Shown: piece after piece, positions 10,349-17,899 of the stretch | How positions within the stretch are numbered: position 1 is the first letter of the stretch | How the letters are laid out: each line of letters starts with the position of its first letter | NCBI GenBank assembly: GCA_036496025.1 | Contig: DASXLW010000120.1 | Location: 6,594-70,593, forward strand | Direction: 5' to 3' | Origin: PALSA-505 sp036496025 | GTDB lineage: Bacteria > Actinomycetota > Actinomycetes > Streptosporangiales > Streptosporangiaceae | DNA length: 64,000 bases | Position numbers and translations under genes: made by a program | The notes under the pieces: model-generated | Database searches by the model: none | Seen by the model: the letters and a program-made list of their open reading frames with translations, nothing else | Told to the model about the DNA's origin: nothing

Positions 10349-11263
10349 TTGGTAGCAACATCCCGCACGACGAGGCGCAACGTTCCACGGGACGACCGGT
10401 TTGACGCCGCAGGCCGCCGGATTCCCCTCTTCCCCGAACCCGAGCCCCTGCTTTCGCATGGCCCAGCTCGGGTGTGCGCCGTCTGCAATCAGAAGGGCGG
10501 GGTCGGCAAGACCACGACCACGATCAACCTGGGCGCCGCCCTCGCCGACTGCGGCCGGCGGGTGCTGCTGGTCGACTTCGACCCGCAGGGAGCGCTGTCG
10601 GTCGGTCTCGGCATCCAGCCGCACGAGCTGGACACCTCGGTCTACAACCTGCTCATGGAGCGCGGCGTCACGATCAACGACGTGCTGCTCAAGACCAATG
10701 TCAACGGCATGGACCTGCTGCCGAGCAACATCGACCTGTCCGGCGCCGAGGTGCAGCTTGTGCACGAGGTCGGCCGGGAGTTCGTGCTCGGCGGCGTGCT
10801 CGAGCCAGTGCTGGACGAGTACGACGTCGTGCTCATCGACTGCCAGCCCTCGCTCGGCCTGCTCACCGTCAACGCGCTCGCCTGCGCCGACGGAGTCCTG
10901 GTCCCGCTCGAGTGCGAGTACTTCGCGATGCGCGGGGTCGCTTTGCTGATGGAAACGATCGACAAGGTGTCGCGCCGGCTGAACCCCAAGCTGGAGATGG
11001 ACGGCCTGCTCGCCACCATGTTCGACTCGCGCACGCTGCACACCCGCGAGGTGCTGTCCAGCGTGGTGCAAGGGTTCGGCGACAAGGTGTTCCACACGGT
11101 GATTAACCGCACCGTTCGGTTTCCTGACGCCACGGTGGCCGGGGAGCCAATAAGTCGTTTTGACTCCTCCTCGGCGGGGGCGGGCTCGTATCGTGAGCTT
11201 GCCAAGGAGGTGCTGGTGCGGTGGCGGCAGACGGAGCCCGGGGGTCCAGGTCACGGCGGGTGA
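10349..11263 (+). CDS. parA: ParA/Soj-family chromosome-segregation ATPase
   Basis: 304 residues. TTG start at 10349, eight bases after GGGAGG. A deviant Walker A VCNQKGGVGKTTTTINLG begins near residue 47, Walker A' VLLVDFDPQG near 80, and Walker B VVLIDCQPSLG near 155, so this is a ParA-type dynamic DNA-binding ATPase. No parB follows. Instead a small ribbon-helix-helix-like gene overlaps its 3' end by 43 bases, then scpA and scpB. This is the second ParA typical of actinomycetes beside scpAB, not the oriC-proximal parAB. About 45 disordered residues precede the ATPase domain. Confidence 0.92.
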   Translation: MVATSRTTRRNVPRDDRFDAAGRRIPLFPEPEPLLSHGPARVCAVCNQKGGVGKTTTTINLGAALADCGRRVLLVDFDPQGALSVGLGIQPHELDTSVYNLLMERGVTINDVLLKTNVNGMDLLPSNIDLSGAEVQLVHEVGREFVLGGVLEPVLDEYDVVLIDCQPSLGLLTVNALACADGVLVPLECEYFAMRGVALLMETIDKVSRRLNPKLEMDGLLATMFDSRTLHTREVLSSVVQGFGDKVFHTVINRTVRFPDATVAGEPISRFDSSSAGAGSYRELAKEVLVRWRQTEPGGPGHGG

Positions 11264-11583
11264 GGTTGCCCGGAATCTCCGAACTGCTGCGTCCGGGTCC
11301 GGCTGGACCGGTCATCGATGGCGATCGGGAGGCCAGCGGGCGTGAGAGCCATTCCCAGAAGATCACGGTGTACCTGTCCGCCGAGGAACTGCTTGACCTG
11401 GAGCGCGGTCGGCTGATCCTGCGCGGCTACGGGATATCGGCCGACCGGGGGCGCGTGGTCCGGGAGGCACTGGCTGTCCTGCTCGCCGACCTGGAGGCCC
11501 GGGGGAAGGGCAGCGTGCTGGCCCGGCGGCTCGACGGCGGAACGCGAACGGACATTGGTGACGGAGAATTCGGCGAGCGGTGA
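11221..11583 (+). CDS. Small ribbon-helix-helix-like protein between parA and scpA
   Basis: 120 residues from GTG 11221, ten bases after AAGGAGG. The N-terminal half is disordered. Residues about 48-95 read as a beta-strand (KITVYLS), a helix (AEELLDLERGRLIL) and a second helix (GRVVREALAVLLADLEA), the pattern of a ribbon-helix-helix DNA-binding domain such as ParG or ParD. It overlaps parA by 43 bases and scpA by 29 bases, so expression is coupled. Function unknown; a DNA-binding partner for the ParA ATPase is a reasonable inference. Confidence 0.7.
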   Translation: MAADGARGSRSRRVRLPGISELLRPGPAGPVIDGDREASGRESHSQKITVYLSAEELLDLERGRLILRGYGISADRGRVVREALAVLLADLEARGKGSVLARRLDGGTRTDIGDGEFGER

Positions 11584-12364
11584 CGAGGCCACCGCGGACA
11601 GCGGCGTCGCCCCGGGCTTCCAGGTTCACCTCGACGTGTTCGAGGGCCCTTTCGACCTGCTGCTCGCCTTGATCTCCAAGCACAAGCTGGACATCACCGA
11701 GGTCGCGCTGTCTCAGGTCACCGACGAGTTCATCGGCTACATCCGGGCCCTGGCCGACGGCTGGGATCTGGACCAGGCGAGCTATTTCCTCGTCGTCGCC
11801 GCTACCCTGCTCGATCTCAAGGCGGCCCGGCTGCTGCCTGCCGGCGAGATCGACGACGAGGAGGACCTGGTCCTGCTCGAGGCCAGGGACCTGCTGTTCG
11901 CCCGGCTGCTCCAGTACCGCGCGTACAAGGAGGTCGCCGCCGTATTCGCGGGCCGGATGGCCTCGGCCGCGCGGCGGTTCCCGCGGCGCGTGCCGGTCGA
12001 GCCGCGGTTCGCGGCGCTGCTGCCCGAGGTGCTGCTCGGCCTCGGCCCGGCCGAGTTCGCCAGGATCGCGGCGGTCACGCTCGCGCCGAAGCCGCCGTCG
12101 GTGGTCTCCACCGAGCATATCCATGCACCCCAGACCACGGTCCGCGAGCAGGCGGCGATAATCAGCGGTAAGCTCCGGCGGCTCGGCCGGGCTACCTTCC
12201 GCGGCCTCACCGCGGACTGCGCGGGGACGTTCGAGGTCGTGGCCAGGTTCCTGGCTCTGCTTGATCTCTACCGCGAGGGCGCGGTGTCCTTCGAGCAGCT
12301 GGCCGCGCTCGGCGAGCTGTACATCACCTGGACCGGGACATCCGCGAAGGAAGGTGAGGAATAG
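11555..12364 (+). CDS. scpA: Segregation and condensation protein A
   Basis: 269 residues. Kleisin subunit of the SMC-ScpAB condensin. The N-terminal signature FQVHLDVFEGPFDLLLALISKHKLDITEVAL is textbook, followed by YFLVVAATLLDLKAARLLP and a C-terminal winged-helix region with FRGLTADCAGTFEVVARFLALLDLYREGAV. The start may be TTG 11555 or GTG 11558; no strong ribosome site is seen, consistent with coupling to the preceding overlapping gene. scpB starts one base after its stop. Confidence 0.95.
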   Translation: MVTENSASGDEATADSGVAPGFQVHLDVFEGPFDLLLALISKHKLDITEVALSQVTDEFIGYIRALADGWDLDQASYFLVVAATLLDLKAARLLPAGEIDDEEDLVLLEARDLLFARLLQYRAYKEVAAVFAGRMASAARRFPRRVPVEPRFAALLPEVLLGLGPAEFARIAAVTLAPKPPSVVSTEHIHAPQTTVREQAAIISGKLRRLGRATFRGLTADCAGTFEVVARFLALLDLYREGAVSFEQLAALGELYITWTGTSAKEGEE

Positions 12365-12982
12365 GTGATACCGAACGGCTCCGGCCCGGCCGCCCGCGAT
12401 GAGGACGACGCGCCCGGCGGGGCGGGCCAGGAGCTGCCCGGACTGCGCGCCTGCATCGAGGCCGTTCTGCTCGTGGTGGACGAGCCCGTTCCGGATCTGC
12501 TGCTGGCCCAGGTGCTCGAGCGCCCCAGGGACGAGGTGGCGGCCGAACTGCGCACGCTGGCCGGCGCCTACACCGCCGAAGGCCGCGGCTTCGACCTGCG
12601 CGAGGTGGCCGGGGGGTGGCGCCTGTACACCCGTGAGGAGTGCGCCCCGGTGGTCGAGCGGTTCTTCACCGACGGCCAGGAGGTCCGGCTGACCCAGGCC
12701 GCGCTCGAAGCGCTGGCCGTGGTGGCCTATCGGCAGCCGGTGAGCCGGGGCCGGGTGTCGGCCGTGCGCGGGGTCAACTGCGACGCCGTGATGCGCACGC
12801 TCACGCTGCGCGGGCTGGTCGAAGAGCAGTCCACCGACCCGGAGACCGGTGCGATCCTGTACCGGACCACCGACTACTTCCTCGAGCGTCTCGGCCTGGC
12901 CAGCCTGTCCGACCTGCCCGAGCTGGCACCGTTCCTGCCCGACGACGTCGAAGACGAGCAGGATGCCGATGACGGGCCCTGA
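12365..12982 (+). CDS. scpB: Segregation and condensation protein B
   Basis: 205 residues from GTG 12365 directly behind the scpA stop, with AAGGTGAGGA upstream. ScpB forms a dimer of winged-helix domains that binds the ScpA kleisin and regulates SMC. Family motifs include LRACIEAVLLVVDEPV, LTQAALEALAVVAYRQPVSRGRVSAVRGVNCDAVMRTL and the end TTDYFLERLGLASLSDLPEL. It overlaps rluB by 14 bases. Confidence 0.95.
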   Translation: MIPNGSGPAARDEDDAPGGAGQELPGLRACIEAVLLVVDEPVPDLLLAQVLERPRDEVAAELRTLAGAYTAEGRGFDLREVAGGWRLYTREECAPVVERFFTDGQEVRLTQAALEALAVVAYRQPVSRGRVSAVRGVNCDAVMRTLTLRGLVEEQSTDPETGAILYRTTDYFLERLGLASLSDLPELAPFLPDDVEDEQDADDGP

Positions 12983-13781
12983 CCTCCCCCCGGACCCGGG
13001 GGAACCGGAGCGGGATACGCTGCTTGACGCCGATGGCCCCGAGGGCGTGCGGCTGCAGAAGGTCCTCGCGGCCGCGGGCGTGGGCAGCCGGCGGCACTGC
13101 GAGGAGCTGATCGGCGAGGGCCGGGTCGAAGTGGACGGGCAGGTGGTGCGCAGGTTCGGGGCCCGGGTCGATCCCGACCGCCAGGTCATCCGGGTGGACG
13201 GCCGCCGCATCCCGACCCGGCCCGGGCTGGTCTACCTGGCGCTGAACAAGCCGCCCGGGGTGCTCAGCGCGATGTCGGATGACCGCGGCCGCCCCACCAT
13301 CGCCGACCTGCTGCCCAGCGCGAACCGTGGCCCGGGTGCCGCGGAGCGGCTGTTTCACGTGGGCAGGCTGGACTTCGACACGGAAGGGCTCATCCTGCTC
13401 ACCAACGACGGTGAGCTCGCGCACCGGCTCGCCCATCCCCGGTACGGCGTGCTCAAGACCTACCTGGCCGACGTGGCAGGCCCGGTGCCGCCCGGGCTCG
13501 GCAGGCGGCTGGCCACCGGAATCCAGCTCGAGGACGGCGTCGCCTCCGCGGACCGGTTCCGGGTCGTGGACCGGGCGGGCTCGCGAGCCCTGGTGGAGAT
13601 CACTCTGCACGAGGGGCGCAAGCACATCGTGCGGCGGATGCTGGCCGAGGCGGGACACCCGGTCAGCCGCCTGGTGCGCACCCAGCTCGGCCCGATCAGG
13701 CTGGGCTCGCTCGCGCCCGGGACGACCCGCGAGCTGACCGCGGCCGAGATCGGCGAGCTGTACTCGGCCGTGGGCATGTAG
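12969..13781 (+). CDS. rluB: 23S rRNA pseudouridine synthase, RluB family
   Basis: About 270 residues. An S4 RNA-binding domain (VRLQKVLAAAGVGSRRHCEELI) is followed by the RsuA/RluB catalytic domain with the catalytic aspartate in HVGRLDFDTEGLILLTNDG, and the ends HEGRKHIVRRMLAEAGHPV and LVRTQLGPIRLGSL. It isomerises a uridine in 23S rRNA. ATG 12969 is preferred over ATG 12963 because AGCAGG then lies six bases upstream. It overlaps the scpB 3' end. Confidence 0.93.
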   Translation: MTGPDLPPDPGEPERDTLLDADGPEGVRLQKVLAAAGVGSRRHCEELIGEGRVEVDGQVVRRFGARVDPDRQVIRVDGRRIPTRPGLVYLALNKPPGVLSAMSDDRGRPTIADLLPSANRGPGAAERLFHVGRLDFDTEGLILLTNDGELAHRLAHPRYGVLKTYLADVAGPVPPGLGRRLATGIQLEDGVASADRFRVVDRAGSRALVEITLHEGRKHIVRRMLAEAGHPVSRLVRTQLGPIRLGSLAPGTTRELTAAEIGELYSAVGM

Positions 13782-13858
13782 GCCGGGTCGGTAGCCTGAG
13801 AGGTCACGATCCCATCGGCTGCGGCGGGCAGCCTGCAACGGGGCGAAGGAGACAATCC

Positions 13859-14221
13859 GTGCCGGTCAGGGCGATCCGGGGTGCCGTCCAGGTGGACACG
13901 AACGAGCGCGAGCCCATCATCGAGGCCACCGCGGAACTGGTGGCCGAGGCGATGGCGCGTAACGATCTGGTCACCGACGACGTGATCAGCGTCATCTTCA
14001 CCGCCACCCCCGACCTGACCGCCGAGTTTCCCGCGCTGGCCGCGCGCAAGACCGGATTCCATGACGTCCCGCTGCTGTGCGCGACCGAGATCGACGTGCC
14101 GACGGCCATGCCGCGGGTGGTCCGGCTGCTCATGCACGTCGAGACCGAGCGGCCGCGTTCCGCGCTGCGGCACGTGTACCTGCGCGGGGCTGCTGCCCTC
14201 CGGCTGGACATCGCCCAGTGA
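13859..14221 (+). CDS. aroH: Chorismate mutase, AroH class
   Basis: 120 residues from GTG 13859 with AAGGAGA about six bases upstream. The monofunctional trimeric AroH type converts chorismate to prephenate. Recognised from VRAIRGAVQVDTNEREPIIEATAELV, the active-site stretch LLCATEIDVPTAMPRVVRLL holding the Cys and Glu, and RHVYLRGAAALR holding the active-site Arg and Tyr. The following tyrA overlaps by four bases, so both enzymes of tyrosine synthesis are coupled. Confidence 0.95.
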   Translation: MPVRAIRGAVQVDTNEREPIIEATAELVAEAMARNDLVTDDVISVIFTATPDLTAEFPALAARKTGFHDVPLLCATEIDVPTAMPRVVRLLMHVETERPRSALRHVYLRGAAALRLDIAQ

Positions 14222-15606
14222 CCATTCACCCGGGCGCGTCCGCCGGCTCGGGCACGCTCTTGCCCGCGGGGGTGGTGATCATCGGCACCGGCCTGATCGG
14301 GACCTCGGTCGGGCTGGCCCTGCGCGAGCGCGGCGTTCGCGTCTGGCTGGCCGACGGCGACCCCCGCGCGGCCGGCCTGGCGGCCAGCCTGGGCGCCGGG
14401 GACCTGCTCCCCGCCGCCCCCCCGGCCGCCGCGCCGGGTTCGGCTGGCGTCCTGGACCCTGCGCCCGGCTCGGCTGGCGTCCCGGACCCTGCCCCTCGTT
14501 CGGGTGACGTTCCGGGCTCCGCGCCGGTCGCCTCCGGGGTCTCAGCCGCTGCGCCGGGCTCGGCTGGCGTCCCGGCCTTCGCTCCGCCGCCGGGGGGCCC
14601 CGCCGACCTCGCCGTGCTCGCCGTCCCGCCGGATGCGGTCGCCCCGGTGCTCGCCACGGCGCAGGCCGCCGGGCTGGCCGCCTGCTACACCGACGTGGCC
14701 AGCGTGAAGGCCGGCCCGCTCGCCGCGGCCCGGGCCCTGGGCTGTGACCTGGCCCGGTACGTCCCGGGGCACCCGCTGGCCGGCCGGGAGCGCAGCGGGC
14801 CGGCGGCCGCCCGCGCCGATCTGTTCCACGGCCGCCCGTGGGCGCTCTGTCCGGCCGCAGAGACCACCCCGCGCGCGGTCGCGTGCGTGACTTCCCTGGT
14901 CACCGCCTGCGGGGCCGAGCCGGTCACGGCGGCGGCCGACGAGCATGATCGCTGGGTGGCGCTGGTCTCGCACGCGCCGCACGTGGTCGCCTCGGCGATG
15001 GCGGCCCGGCTGGCCAGCGCCCCCGACGGCGCGCTGGCCCTGGCCGGCCAGGGCCTGCGGGACGTGACCAGGATCGCGGCCGGCGACACCGCCCTGTGGA
15101 CCCAGATCCTGCTGGCCAACGCGGCCGGGGTGAGCGAGGTGCTCGCGCTCGTCGCGGACGACCTGCGCCAGGCCTCCGCGGCCCTGGCCGACGCCGAAGC
15201 GGCCGCGGGAGACCCCGCCGCGCCAGGCTCGGCACCGCCGGCCGGCGGGGCGGAGCCCGGCCAGCCCGGCCGCGCCGACGAGAAGGCCGGCCCGCGGCTG
15301 GCCGCACTGCTCGACGCCGGCGGGGCGGGGGTGGCGCGGATCCCGGGCAAGCACGCCGGCCCGGCCACCCGCTACGCGATCGTCCAGGTCGTCATCCCGG
15401 ACCAGCCGGGCGAGCTGGCCCGGCTCTTCCAAGCGGCAGGTGAGGCCGGCGTCAACATCGAGGACTTCGGCATCGAGCACTCGCCCGGCCTGCCCTCCGG
15501 CGTGGCCGAGCTGGCGGTCAGCCCGTCCGCCGCCGCCCCCCTCGCCGCCGCCCTGTCCGCGCGCGGCTGGCCCGCCTACGCCGCGCCCCCGCCCAGCGGG
15601 CCATGA
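14218..15606 (+). CDS. tyrA: Prephenate dehydrogenase with ACT domain and repeat insert
   Basis: 462 residues from GTG 14218 (GTGA overlap with aroH). It oxidises prephenate to 4-hydroxyphenylpyruvate. A Rossmann motif VVIIGTGLIGTSVGLALRERG starts the enzyme; the catalytic region holds YVPGHPLAGRERSG and HDRWVALVSHAPHVVASAMA. A C-terminal ACT domain (VQVVIPDQPGELARLFQAAGEAGVNIEDFG) suggests feedback by tyrosine. About 50 residues of tandem PGSAGV-DPAP repeats (14430-14590) interrupt the Rossmann domain before PADLAVLAVPPDAV; a second Ala/Gly/Pro-rich linker precedes the ACT domain. Confidence 0.92.
   Translation: MTIHPGASAGSGTLLPAGVVIIGTGLIGTSVGLALRERGVRVWLADGDPRAAGLAASLGAGDLLPAAPPAAAPGSAGVLDPAPGSAGVPDPAPRSGDVPGSAPVASGVSAAAPGSAGVPAFAPPPGGPADLAVLAVPPDAVAPVLATAQAAGLAACYTDVASVKAGPLAAARALGCDLARYVPGHPLAGRERSGPAAARADLFHGRPWALCPAAETTPRAVACVTSLVTACGAEPVTAAADEHDRWVALVSHAPHVVASAMAARLASAPDGALALAGQGLRDVTRIAAGDTALWTQILLANAAGVSEVLALVADDLRQASAALADAEAAAGDPAAPGSAPPAGGAEPGQPGRADEKAGPRLAALLDAGGAGVARIPGKHAGPATRYAIVQVVIPDQPGELARLFQAAGEAGVNIEDFGIEHSPGLPSGVAELAVSPSAAAPLAAALSARGWPAYAAPPPSGP
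14436..14590 (+). repeat. In-frame degenerate tandem repeat inside tyrA
   Basis: Units of about 30 bases encode PGSAGV followed by LDPA, PDPA or PAFA variants; three good copies and two degenerate ones are visible. The insert keeps frame and lies in a surface loop position between Rossmann strands. It probably arose by slippage in GC-rich DNA. Confidence 0.8.
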
Positions 15607-15675
15607 CTTTGCACACGTTCTGACCACGAGAACCGCCACAAACCGGACAGATCCTGGTCAGAACGCGTGCAAAGT
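15606..15675. repeat. Long imperfect inverted repeat between tyrA and cmk
   Basis: Left arm 15606-15626 and right arm 15655-15675 pair over 21 positions with one mismatch (left CTTTGCACACGTTCTGACCA against a right arm reading the same with G for the second-half A). The loop is 28 bases. No T-run follows, so it is not a classical intrinsic terminator. It lies between two co-directional genes and could be a processing or attenuation hairpin, a protein site or a small mobile remnant. Confidence 0.85.
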
Positions 15676-15740
15676 GAAGATGATCATGAATCGCCGCGGT
15701 TCCGGCGGGCTGGCCGGCGGTGGGCCGGTAGCATCACTGC

Positions 15741-16454
15741 GTGGCTGAATGCCTTGTCGTCGCGGTCGACGGGCCGTCCGGGTCGGGCAAATCGAGCGCC
15801 GCGCGCCGGACGGCCCAGGCGCTCGGGCTGCGCTATCTGGATACCGGCGCCATGTACCGGGCGCTGACCTGGTGGCTGCTGGCCGGGCACATCGACATCG
15901 ACGACCCCGCGGCGGTGGCGGCCCGCGCGGCGGGCCCGGTGATCGAGGTGAGCACCGACCCGGACGCGCCCTCGGTGGCGGTGGACGGCGCGGACGTGAC
16001 CGGCCCGATCCGCGGCCGGCCGGTGTCCAACGCGGTGAGCGCGGTGGCCTCGGTCCCCGAGGTACGCAGGCACCTGATCGCCCGGCAGCGGGAGATCATC
16101 GCCAGAGCCTGCGCGGAGGCCGGCGGCATCGTGGCCGAGGGACGCGACATCGGCACGGTCGTGGCCCCGGACGCGGCGGTCAAGGTGTTCCTCACCGCGT
16201 CCGAGACAGCCCGCGCTCGCCGCCGCGCCGCCGACCTGGCCGCTGATCCCGCGGTGACGGTGGAGCTGACCCGGGCCGAGCAGGCCCGCCGGGACCGGCT
16301 GGACGCGCCGCAGAGCGAGCGGGCCGCCGACGCCGTGCCCATCGACTCCACCGTGCTCGACGTCGCCAGCGTGGTGGCCACGATCGTCGGTCTGGCGCAG
16401 GCCAGGCAGGCCGCCGACGGCAGCCGCGGTGCGCGCCCGGCCCGGAGGACCTGA
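15741..16454 (+). CDS. cmk: Cytidylate kinase
   Basis: 237 residues, GTG start at 15741. It phosphorylates CMP and dCMP with ATP. The P-loop VDGPSGSGKSSAAR, the substrate segment YLDTGAMYRALTW and VAEGRDIGTVVAPDA are all present, with a C-terminal LID/arginine region RAEQARRDRLDAPQ. Full length apart from a short basic tail. The upstream ribosome site is weak. der follows two bases after the stop. Confidence 0.95.
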   Translation: MAECLVVAVDGPSGSGKSSAARRTAQALGLRYLDTGAMYRALTWWLLAGHIDIDDPAAVAARAAGPVIEVSTDPDAPSVAVDGADVTGPIRGRPVSNAVSAVASVPEVRRHLIARQREIIARACAEAGGIVAEGRDIGTVVAPDAAVKVFLTASETARARRRAADLAADPAVTVELTRAEQARRDRLDAPQSERAADAVPIDSTVLDVASVVATIVGLAQARQAADGSRGARPARRT

Positions 16455-16456
16455 TC

Positions 16457-17887
16457 ATGCGGGACGCTCGCGGTGTGCCCTCGGCGCAGGCGCCGGACCA
16501 GGGGCCGGACCAGGGGCCGGACCAGGCGCCAGACCTGGCCGAGTCCGGCCCGGTTCCCGTCGTGGCCGTGGTGGGCAGGCCGAACGTGGGCAAGTCCACG
16601 CTGGTCAACCGGATCCTCGGCCGCCGCCAGGCTGTCGTCGAGGACACCCCGGGAGTCACCCGCGACCGGGTCGCTTACGACGCCATCTGGTCCGGGCGCG
16701 CGTTCACCCTGGTGGACACCGGCGGCTGGGATCCCGCGGTAAAGGGCACCCAGGCCCTGGCGGCCCGGGTCGCCGCGCAGGCCCGGCTGGCGGTGGAGGC
16801 GGCCGACGCGGTGCTGTTCGTGGTGGACGCCGTGGTCGGGGCGACGGACGCCGACGAGGCGGTCGCCGCCGTGCTGCGGCGCAGCGGCAAGCCGGTGGTG
16901 CTGGCGGCCAACAAGGTGGACGACGCGCCCGGCGAGCCCGCCGCGGCCTCGCTGTGGTCGCTGGGCCTGGGCGAGCCGTACCCGGTGAGCGCGCTGCACG
17001 GCCGGGGCAGCGGGGATCTGCTGGACGCGGTCCTCGGCGCGCTGCCGCAGGGCCCGCCGGAGACGTTCGGCCTGACCGGAGGACCCCGGCGGGTCGCCTT
17101 GCTCGGCCGTCCCAACGTGGGCAAGTCGAGCCTGCTCAACAAGCTGGCCGGCCAGCCGCGGGCGCTGGTCGACGACGTGCCCGGCACCACCCGTGACCCG
17201 GTGGACGAGCTGATCGAGCTGGGCGGGAAGACGTGGCGGTTCGTGGACACGGCCGGCATCAGGCGGCGGTTCCGGGAGAGCCAGGGCGCCGACTACTACG
17301 CGGCACTGCGTACCGCGGGCGCGCTGGACCGGGCCGAGGTCGCGGTGGTCCTGATCGACGCCAGCCAGCCGCTCACCGAGCAGGACCTGCGGATCGTCAG
17401 CATGGTGATCGAGGCCGGCCGTGGGCTGGTGCTGGCCTGCAACAAGTGGGATCTGGTGGACGAGGACCGGCGCCGGCTCCTGGACCGCGAACTCGACCGG
17501 CAGCTGCACACCGCGCGCTGGGCACCGCGGGTGAACCTGTCCGCCGCGACCGGGCGGCACCTGGACCGGCTCGTCCCCGCCATCGAGCTGGCGCTGGCCG
17601 GCTGGGAAACCCGGGTGCCGACCGGCAGGCTGAACGCCTGGCTGAGCGGGCTGGTGGCGGCCACACCGCCGCCGGTGCGCGGCGGGAAGCAGCCGAAGAT
17701 CATGTTTGCCACCCAGGCGGGCGCGGCGCCGCCGCACTTCGTGCTGTTCACCACCGGGTTCCTGGAGGCGTCCTACCGCCGGTTCGTCGAGCGGCGGCTG
17801 CGGGAGGAGTTCGGCTTCGAGGGCAGTCCGGTCCGGGTCTCGGTCCGGATGCGAGACCGCCGCGGCGGCCGCGCCCGCAGTCAGTAA
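16457..17887 (+). CDS. der: GTPase Der (EngA), ribosome assembly
   Basis: 476 residues from ATG 16457, with GGAGG about ten bases upstream. Two tandem G domains are visible: GRPNVGKSTLVNRILG with DTGGW and NKVD, then GRPNVGKSSLLNKLAG with DTAG and NKWD; a C-terminal KH-like domain follows (TPPPVRGGKQPKIMFATQAG). Der acts in 50S subunit maturation. The N-terminus carries a short QGPD repeat (QAPDQGPDQGPDQAPD), probably disordered. Confidence 0.96.
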   Translation: MRDARGVPSAQAPDQGPDQGPDQAPDLAESGPVPVVAVVGRPNVGKSTLVNRILGRRQAVVEDTPGVTRDRVAYDAIWSGRAFTLVDTGGWDPAVKGTQALAARVAAQARLAVEAADAVLFVVDAVVGATDADEAVAAVLRRSGKPVVLAANKVDDAPGEPAAASLWSLGLGEPYPVSALHGRGSGDLLDAVLGALPQGPPETFGLTGGPRRVALLGRPNVGKSSLLNKLAGQPRALVDDVPGTTRDPVDELIELGGKTWRFVDTAGIRRRFRESQGADYYAALRTAGALDRAEVAVVLIDASQPLTEQDLRIVSMVIEAGRGLVLACNKWDLVDEDRRRLLDRELDRQLHTARWAPRVNLSAATGRHLDRLVPAIELALAGWETRVPTGRLNAWLSGLVAATPPPVRGGKQPKIMFATQAGAAPPHFVLFTTGFLEASYRRFVERRLREEFGFEGSPVRVSVRMRDRRGGRARSQ

Positions 17888-17899
17888 GGGGTCTTCGGA

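Noticed and set aside
13352..13367. parS-like TGTTTCACGTGGGCAG in rluB
   Set aside because: Only the left half matches parS, and the bases encode the conserved LFHVGRLD motif of the pseudouridine synthase.
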